A stretch of 64,000 bases of DNA from Sambucus nigra (Eukaryota > Streptophyta > Magnoliopsida > Dipsacales > Adoxaceae), in assembly GCA_949130495.1 (NCBI GenBank), contig OX422207.1:829844073-829908072 (forward strand). The letters are read 5' to 3'. The notes beneath the pieces are model-generated. The model had not been told where the DNA came from and ran no database searches. It saw only the letters and a program-made list of their open reading frames with translations. Every line of letters begins with the position of its first letter. The stretch's first letter is position 1. Both the position numbers and the translations under genes were made by a program. Positions 58,801-64,000 of the stretch are shown piece by piece.

Positions 58801-59096
58801 GAGAAGGAGAATTAACCCTCAAAGAAATAATAGAGCCCATCTGGTACCATAGAGGGAAGTTCAAGCCTAATTGGAGTGGCCCCTACATTGTGGTGAAGAT
58901 CCTGTTTGACGGTACTGCTATGCTCACCGACCTTTATGGAGAAGAAATGGTGCGTCCAGTCAACCTGGATTGTCTCAATAAATTCTATCCCTGGTCCGAA
59001 ATCTCGGCGCGCTACGAATCTTCTCATCTCCCTTCTATTCTAAAAAAAAGTCTTCATTACCCTCTACTCAGAACTATGTCAGGACTGATCCTCTAA
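55873..59096 (+). pseudogene. Tat-lineage Ty3/gypsy pol with dual RNase H and integrase
   Basis: The coding text starts mid-RT at WSYNNMPDIDPEI (55873), so gag and protease are absent. RT: CVDYRDFNKASPKDDYPLP, FITPWGTFHYTVMPFGLK, YIDDMIIK (56392-56415). First RNase H and connection: 56661-57254 (YYAIRKLGNYEVNYTALEKE). A second, extra RNase H domain follows (FFDGIANKKRYGIGI, NEYEACTVGLK, 57258-57430), a mark of the Tat/Ogre group. Integrase: HHCC-like GPHMNDHMLGKMI...CLKC (57960-58075), then core Asp in VIDIIGK (about 58148), Asp in VSDNGLHF (58337) and Glu in GAVEASNKN (about 58440), all retained. The long frame 58275-59096 is clean, but stops and frameshifts elsewhere make the whole inactive. 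Confidence 0.8.
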
Positions 59097-59517
59097 AAAA
59101 TATTTGTGCTTGTAAAAAACTGAATTTTCGAAAATTTTAAAAAACCCTCAGAGGTACGTAGGCAACTCATCCGCCTTACATGAGCATGATCCCCTTTTTT
59201 TTCCCCATAAAATGCTATTCTTTTCTTATCCCCTAGAGCGATAGTTCATTTTAACATATACATGAACAAAAGGATTATATATGAATTAGCAATCGGTATA
59301 GATAATTCAAAATGTAGAACTCATCAAGAGGCACAACTAGATGATAAAAAACTCCTTTATTTCATTATTCGAAATTTCGGTACGATTACATCGGCATAGG
59401 GATTCAAACGACTTCCCTTGTCAAGCTTACTCCTACATTCCTAAAACCAAAATAAAAACAAGCGCCTCTACTCCCAAAATAACCCTCAAATTATTTCTGA
59501 ACACAGAACCACACCCA
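59097..59517. other. Spacer after Tat pol
   Basis: Opens with CTCAGAGGTACGTAGGCAAC, a phrase commonly found just after pol in Tat elements. The rest has no gene on the plus strand. The minus-strand antisense ORF region begins beyond it. Confidence 0.45.
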
Positions 59518-60908
59518 TTACAAAAGCTTCACAAAATTCGACCCACAGCTGCTAAAGGAACCAACCCCATCATCACCCACATCCCGGGGTCCCCAAACTT
59601 CTCCTGCCTGAATGGAGTGTCGCAGACACTCCATAGAGAGATAAACCTGAACTATCTTGGGGAAAACCACAACACCGCCCTCCATGGTGTCAGGTATGGC
59701 AAACCACCTTTGCCCAGTCTCCACAGCCAGTATCTTGGCCATTACCTTCTTCCATAACCACTTCATGTAGTCCCTGGAGACGTGCCAGACTCCACCCCCA
59801 AATTGGGAGGGACGAGTCGATGGACGACGGTTCTCCCATAGAGAATCAAACCGCACGTGCATACGCTCTGTCAGGTCCTCTACAGGAAAGAAGTTCAGTG
59901 TCCGCGGTGGCACAATTTGTTCCCAATCAAATTGGTGCAATAGCGGCCAAGGAAAGTAGAAAGAGGTTTGCCTAAGGCCTACTAACTAGACATATTGGTA
60001 CTCCCCGAGTTTCTAGAATGGGTAACAGCTCCCCTCACCAAGGCACTGTCCAATGCAAGACTTGAGCCCCATGCTTTATGAACTAGTTATCCTAGATCTC
60101 AATGTCTAGGTCTATGCTAATGAAATACCATGCAAAGAAGTTTGGCACCGCCAACAAAGGATACTCATATGGGACCGACATATGAAACCTCTCTGATAGA
60201 CACATGAATAGCATTACAGTGCTACCCTTCAAAAAGTCGAAACAACCTTTCCTCCAGGCATCCAAACCATTCAAAGTCTTCGTTAGTATCACAACCACAG
60301 AATTGCGACAATACGACATACAAGAAATAATAGCTACAAGTTGGGGATCCATCAGTACTTCCCCAGTTATCAACAACAGTTTTGAAACCAGGTCCAGAAT
60401 GACGGCCCCAACGTGACTAGCATCATCGACATCCCGTAAATGCACATAATGAAGCACCACAAGAAGAGAAATCATTCCTCCTGTGACCAACGACCTGGAT
60501 GCAAAAGGTGAAATGTGGAGAAGTCCCACCAACGGATCCCTAAGGAATTGAGAAAACTCAGCCATAGCCACTACAACGCTGGGATTTATCCCCTACATGC
60601 CAGAAAACTTTTCATAAGTCGAACAAATTTCTTCCAACCTGAAGTGAAAGACATGTTCTTACGGGTACCAGAATTCCATGGATGCCATCAACATATTCAA
60701 CTATATGGTCCAATTGGCCACAAAGAGACTCGCCACATATTAAAAGCTTCGTAGTCAACATGGTAGGAACACATTGTTTACAAGGTTTCAAGGTAATTCG
60801 CAAACTCAAAACTACCAGGGAGAGCCATATCACAAAAGAAGAAGAAAATGAACAAAAAAGGATATAAAGGAGAAATAATGTGGAAGTGTGAAGAAAATCT
60901 CCATCCAC
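59518..60908 (-). pseudogene. Antisense ORF 1, DUF7745/plant-mobile-domain-like
   Basis: Minus-strand coding remnant behind Tat pol. From the TATA box (60912-60921) inward it reads a broken head, then VVVAMAEFSQFLRDPL and VGLLHISPF, resembling the 'ALAQFWDP...CFTF' entry of DUF7745 proteins. VGAVILDLVSKLLL, DPQLVAIISCMSYCR and FLKGSTVMLFMCLSERF follow (60092-60571), like that family's 'ILAETFRSLNYCR...QLLYIWI' core. A further frame, 59518-59940, carries FDWEQIVPPRTLNFFPVEDL and VWHVSRDYMKWLWKKVM, fitting the C-terminal part. Stops and frame changes separate the parts. Antisense additional ORFs between pol and 3' LTR are known in Tat elements; the molecular role is unknown. Assignment rests on pattern memory. 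Confidence 0.5.
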
Positions 60909-60911
60909 ACC

Positions 60912-60921
60912 CCTATTTATA
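60912..60921 (-). promoter_or_regulatory. TATA box for antisense ORF 1
   Basis: Minus-strand TATAAATAGG in the context AGTATAAATAGGGGTG, followed by a short leader. The first in-frame ATGs lie 10-90 bp downstream. Confidence 0.5.
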
Positions 60922-60924
60922 CTT

Positions 60925-61499
60925 GAAAACTCTCAAGCAAAGACAAGAAACCCTATAGAAATTTCAGGAAAACTTACCCCACTAAGTACCAAGCAATTGA
61001 AGAAAGTGCAATCAAAGCCTTGGGTTGATTGGACTGGACTAATATGCCGATAGGCAGGATAGGGTTCATGACGATCGACAACCACCTATTTTTGCGAAAT
61101 CCTTTTTTTTCCTCTTTTATCAAAGTCGAAAAACATAATAAAAATAATTTTTATCTTATGGGAATTCTGGACCTCCTTATCCCTATGTTTTTACTTATCT
61201 TATTTTAAAATAAAATCCTTCTCAAATAATTTTTAATACTTTTTATGGTCTTAGCAGAAAAGTAAAAAGAGCATGCACATTAATCACTAAAAACAAAAAT
61301 TCACAAAAAATTTCATTTCACTTGCATAGATATTTGTTGTGTTACATTAGTGTTGCAGGAAACGAAAACAAGAAATACAACGGGACGCACCTCGAACCCA
61401 ATTTTCTTTCTTTCTGTGTTTGTGTGTCTCTCTCTATCTCTTCACTTACAAACTCTCTCCCTCTCCTTCTTTCTATCTCTTATCTCTATCTCTAAGAGC
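60925..61499. other. Gene-free region between the two antisense ORFs
   Basis: AT-rich with a CT-rich tract (61400-61490, TCTCTCTATCTC-like). CGATCGACAACC near 61073 resembles CGATCGACACTC at 63792, upstream of antisense ORF 2, so the two ORFs may share upstream sequence. Confidence 0.35.
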
Positions 61500-63644
61500 C
61501 TCCATCCTTGTGGCTCACCCTCTTCCCTCTGCGGCGAGACGATGTGCCACCACTCCCAAAGCCCGACCCTTCCTCAGATGAGGCAGACGACACCAAACAG
61601 GAAGGAACCGAAATCACATCCTTAATGTGGGTAGTCGTCGAAGATATTCAATCCCTGATATCCCTCATCCAAGTGGTGGAGACACGGACATGCTGTAAAA
61701 GAAAACAAAAAGAGAAAATCAGTCAGTTTGAAGCAAAAAGGAAGAAATCAGGAAATTAAAAGACAAAGAGGAAAAAAGTATACCTCAGGTCCAAAGATCT
61801 CCCCTGTCAAGCCCAACTCCTCCGGGTCCATCGCATTAGGACAGTATAGCATATGCACCAACCCTTCGTCTACCCGCCGAATATTGTAACCAGGTGAGAA
61901 ACCGTACAAAGGGAGCCTTTGAAGTCGTCGTTGCTATTGATGTTGTCATACCACTTGAACTGTGGGAGGACCCCACCTGCCGACTCGATCCCACGCGAGG
62001 AAGAGGTATCACGTCATATATACTAGGTGGCATCAACCAGCTCAAAATGAAGTCCATATAATCATACATCACCTCCATATCAGTATGAGTAAGGCTCACC
62101 CATCATTGCTGCCACCCAAGCATCGTTTGACATCTCTCGCACTAGCCTCATGAACATTGGGGGTTTCATTGGTGTCACACGAACTCATTGCCAACAATCT
62201 GTCTAACTACTCTCTCCCCGAGATACCAAGAATATCCAAACTCATGCGCCAACAGAAGCCGCATCTGCGCATGTCCCCAGTCACCCCCATATGCTGAATA
62301 GCCGTCCCCATGGATAAAAGGTCACCTGTAAAATCCCCAGTAAGAGAAAAAAAAGATCAATATCAATAAAAGATAGTCAGGGGAAAGAGAATCTCAATGA
62401 AAAAGGGGGACTTACTCTCTCACTTGTCAGTCCATTCAAAACCTAACGCAACGTCTACAGAGAGAGGGATTTCTTCGATTGCCGATTGGACTTTCGCCAC
62501 TAATAAACATGACAGAATTCCCCAAAAGGCTCATACTTTAAAGTTATCAATTAGGTGATAAACCCAATTATCTCATAGAACCACATTTGAAAAGGACAAA
62601 AGGTTAACATTTATGAAATCAAGAATAAAACACATGAAGGAAAATGTGAATGCATAAAGGAAAAAGAAAAAAATGAAGAATACCTCAAGAAGATATGTGG
62701 CTCCAGTAAAAGGTTGCCGACAACACCGGATGAATGCATCAAGAGAATAATAAAGGGTCTCTAATGTCATTCTCCCCCAGACATAAAGACGGAAGTCCGA
62801 AAACACCCTTAAAAATGGCAAGAACCACAAGTGCATGATGTCGCCACTCGTAGCCACCAGAAAACCTCCTAGCACCAGCAAAATGAACAGACGATACATC
62901 TAACGTACCTGCCACCCATCGCTATCATCAATAATCCTCCTCAGCAACAACTCCCCCAAAAGAGACAAATGAAGAGAGTCCCTAGAAACCGCCCTCTCCA
63001 CATCACCCAACTTCACCGTCACCGCCTCCGGTGTCACCCTCAATGTCCTGTCCACCTCAAACTGCGTACCCTCGTAATCCAACCCAAGAAGATATTGCAC
63101 ATCTATGGGAGTCACCATCATCTCCCTAAAGACAAAACGAAAGGCGTGGGTGGTGTCCCACTACCTTTCCTCAGAGCGCAAAGAACAACCGCGGAATGAG
63201 GCGTCTCATCCAGAGTAGATGCCAGTCTCCCAAAATCGACTGATGACACCATCCAACGAACCACAGATGGAAGGCAATCCCAAACATCATTAATCCCTAT
63301 CATCCATCTACCATGCATAGTCGACATAGAAACATCAGACTGGTAAAAAGCGAGAAGTAAAAGAAAGACCTTTGTCAAGTTCAAGAAATAGGAAATCTCT
63401 CCAAGAAAAAAAGGAAGAGAATACCGAAAGTCATAAATACTTACATAGCCTCTAAGGTTCACCACCTTAGAAGAGAGATGACACGAAGGCTCACAAAAGA
63501 GAGTCCGATCATCCAACATTGGCTTGAATGAGTCAAAAGAGTTTTCGCTGCCCAAAACAAGGGGCACCCTAGCCCTCCTTTCCAAGCCTGCCTAGTCGTC
63601 AGCATTAAGCCGCGCCATGTGTGTTGCGCTACTTGAGAACTCAT
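61500..63644 (-). pseudogene. Antisense ORF 2, plant mobile domain (PMD)-like, with probable introns
   Basis: Minus-strand coding remnant. The segment 63118-63585 includes SFDSFKPMLDDRTLF and, across a frame change at about 63170, a WDTTHAFRFVFREMMVTP-like stretch leading into 62900-63121 (VTPIDVQYLLGLDYEG, LGDVERAVSRDSLHLSLL). This is the 'W...T.TF.F..GE.T.TP.DV..L.GL...G' signature of PMD proteins. 62573-62899 continues with LGGFLVATSGDIMHLWFLPF and VWGRMTLETLYYSLDAFIRC, then a donor-like GAG/GTATTC. Segments at 61836-62100 and 61500-61690 look like later exons (acidic SSASSEEGSGFGSGGTSS). Stops are present. PMD domains occur in host genes and in transposons; here the setting favours a transposon cargo. 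Confidence 0.5.
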
Positions 63645-63740
63645 ACAAATCTTGACTTTAGAATGTTGGAACAGTTTTTAGAAGATAATTATAGAATAAG
63701 GAAAGTAAAAAAGCTGTGAAAAATGAGGAGAACTCGCCCC

Positions 63741-63750
63741 CTTTTTATAG
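63741..63750 (-). promoter_or_regulatory. TATA box for antisense ORF 2
   Basis: Minus-strand CTATAAAAAG (context TCCTATAAAAAGGGGGCG), about 100-160 bp upstream of the first ATGs (63644 and 63585). Confidence 0.5.
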
Positions 63751-64000
63751 GAGGCTAAGGGGAATGCCGATCGTCATCTCCCTGGCACTCACCGATCGAC
63801 ACTCTCTCTCCACCTGCTCGAGGTACCCCAAAAGACCGTGCCACTACCGTTTGGCACTCCTCTATATATGTCGGTCGGCACCCCATTTGAAATTTTATAC
63901 AAAAAGCCTGAAAAATGCTAGAAAATTCCCCAAATTTCCAAATGGATTTTAAAAACCTTGTCCACCAAGAAAAACATTTTTGTTACACTCATTTCCTCGA
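63751..64000. other. Window end, no gene
   Basis: Upstream sequence of antisense ORF 2 with GCCGATCGTC, CACCGATCGAC and GTCGGTCGGCACC phrases. No LTR or PPT for the Tat element was reached before the window ends. Confidence 0.4.

Noticed and set aside
59341..59757. 138-codon plus-strand ORF
   Set aside because: It is the shadow of the minus-strand antisense ORF, which carries the recognisable motifs.

Overview
This window is plant nuclear DNA. The evidence is spliceable host-type exons (a PIRL-type N-terminal exon and a kelch-repeat exon with GT/AG junctions), plant-lineage Ty1/copia and Ty3/gypsy retrotransposons primed by initiator tRNA-Met (TGGTATCAGAGC), Tourist-like MITEs, an Au-like SINE, a CACTA terminus and plant-mobile-domain-type ORFs. 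A eudicot with a repeat-rich genome is most likely; the species cannot be read from the sequence. No rRNA, tRNA, CRISPR array or bacterial operon was seen. Only one host-like gene is supported; nearly everything else is nested or decayed transposable elements.

Layout. 1-2230: degenerate tandem repeats and a dead Ty3/gypsy pol. 3488-12476: a foldback element, holding a small MULE-like insert, which itself holds a 7.0-kb minus-strand LTR retrotransposon (5362-12378, TSD ATTTC); its LTRs, PBS, PPT and both TSDs are resolved. 13010-14187: 3' end of a copia element. 14513-19479: the host-like gene, a predicted 504-residue protein joining a PIRL4/5-like N-terminal segment to a kelch-repeat region; its introns and 3' flank carry a SINE, hAT-like and Tourist-like MITEs. 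23331-26748: 3' half of a gag-only-type copia relative. 26754-29498: CACTA remnant with subterminal palindromes. 29606-32526: Ty3-type solo LTR (TSD TCAGG). 33447-39061: gag-only copia element lacking its 3' end, joined through 4 filler bases to a second copy of the solo LTR and its flank (39066 onward). 41690-44297: young, internally deleted copia element (TSD CCTGT). 45515-46270: partial pseudogene copy of the host-like gene. 48566-55860: decayed copia element of the same gag family but with PR-IN-RT-RH. 55873-59096: Tat-lineage Ty3/gypsy pol with a second RNase H. 59518-63644: two antisense ORF remnants related to plant mobile domain/DUF7745 proteins, each preceded by a TATA box.

The main theme is one copia lineage present as four different copies (5362-12378 minus; 23331-26748; 33447-39061; 48566-55860). 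All share a PBS offset, a two-knuckle gag or its 3' spacer, and LTRs carrying clusters of a CpG-rich palindrome, CTCGTTCGAACGAG. The 48.6-kb copy encodes pol and is the candidate autonomous type; the others lack pol, and the minus-strand copy has gained a Transposase_32-like ORF with its own second palindrome cluster upstream.

The region 29.6-44.6 kb also records a duplication: the same locus appears once with the gag-only element inserted (33446/33447) and once as its empty site (about 44640), which is best explained by an illegitimate exchange between two haplotypes.
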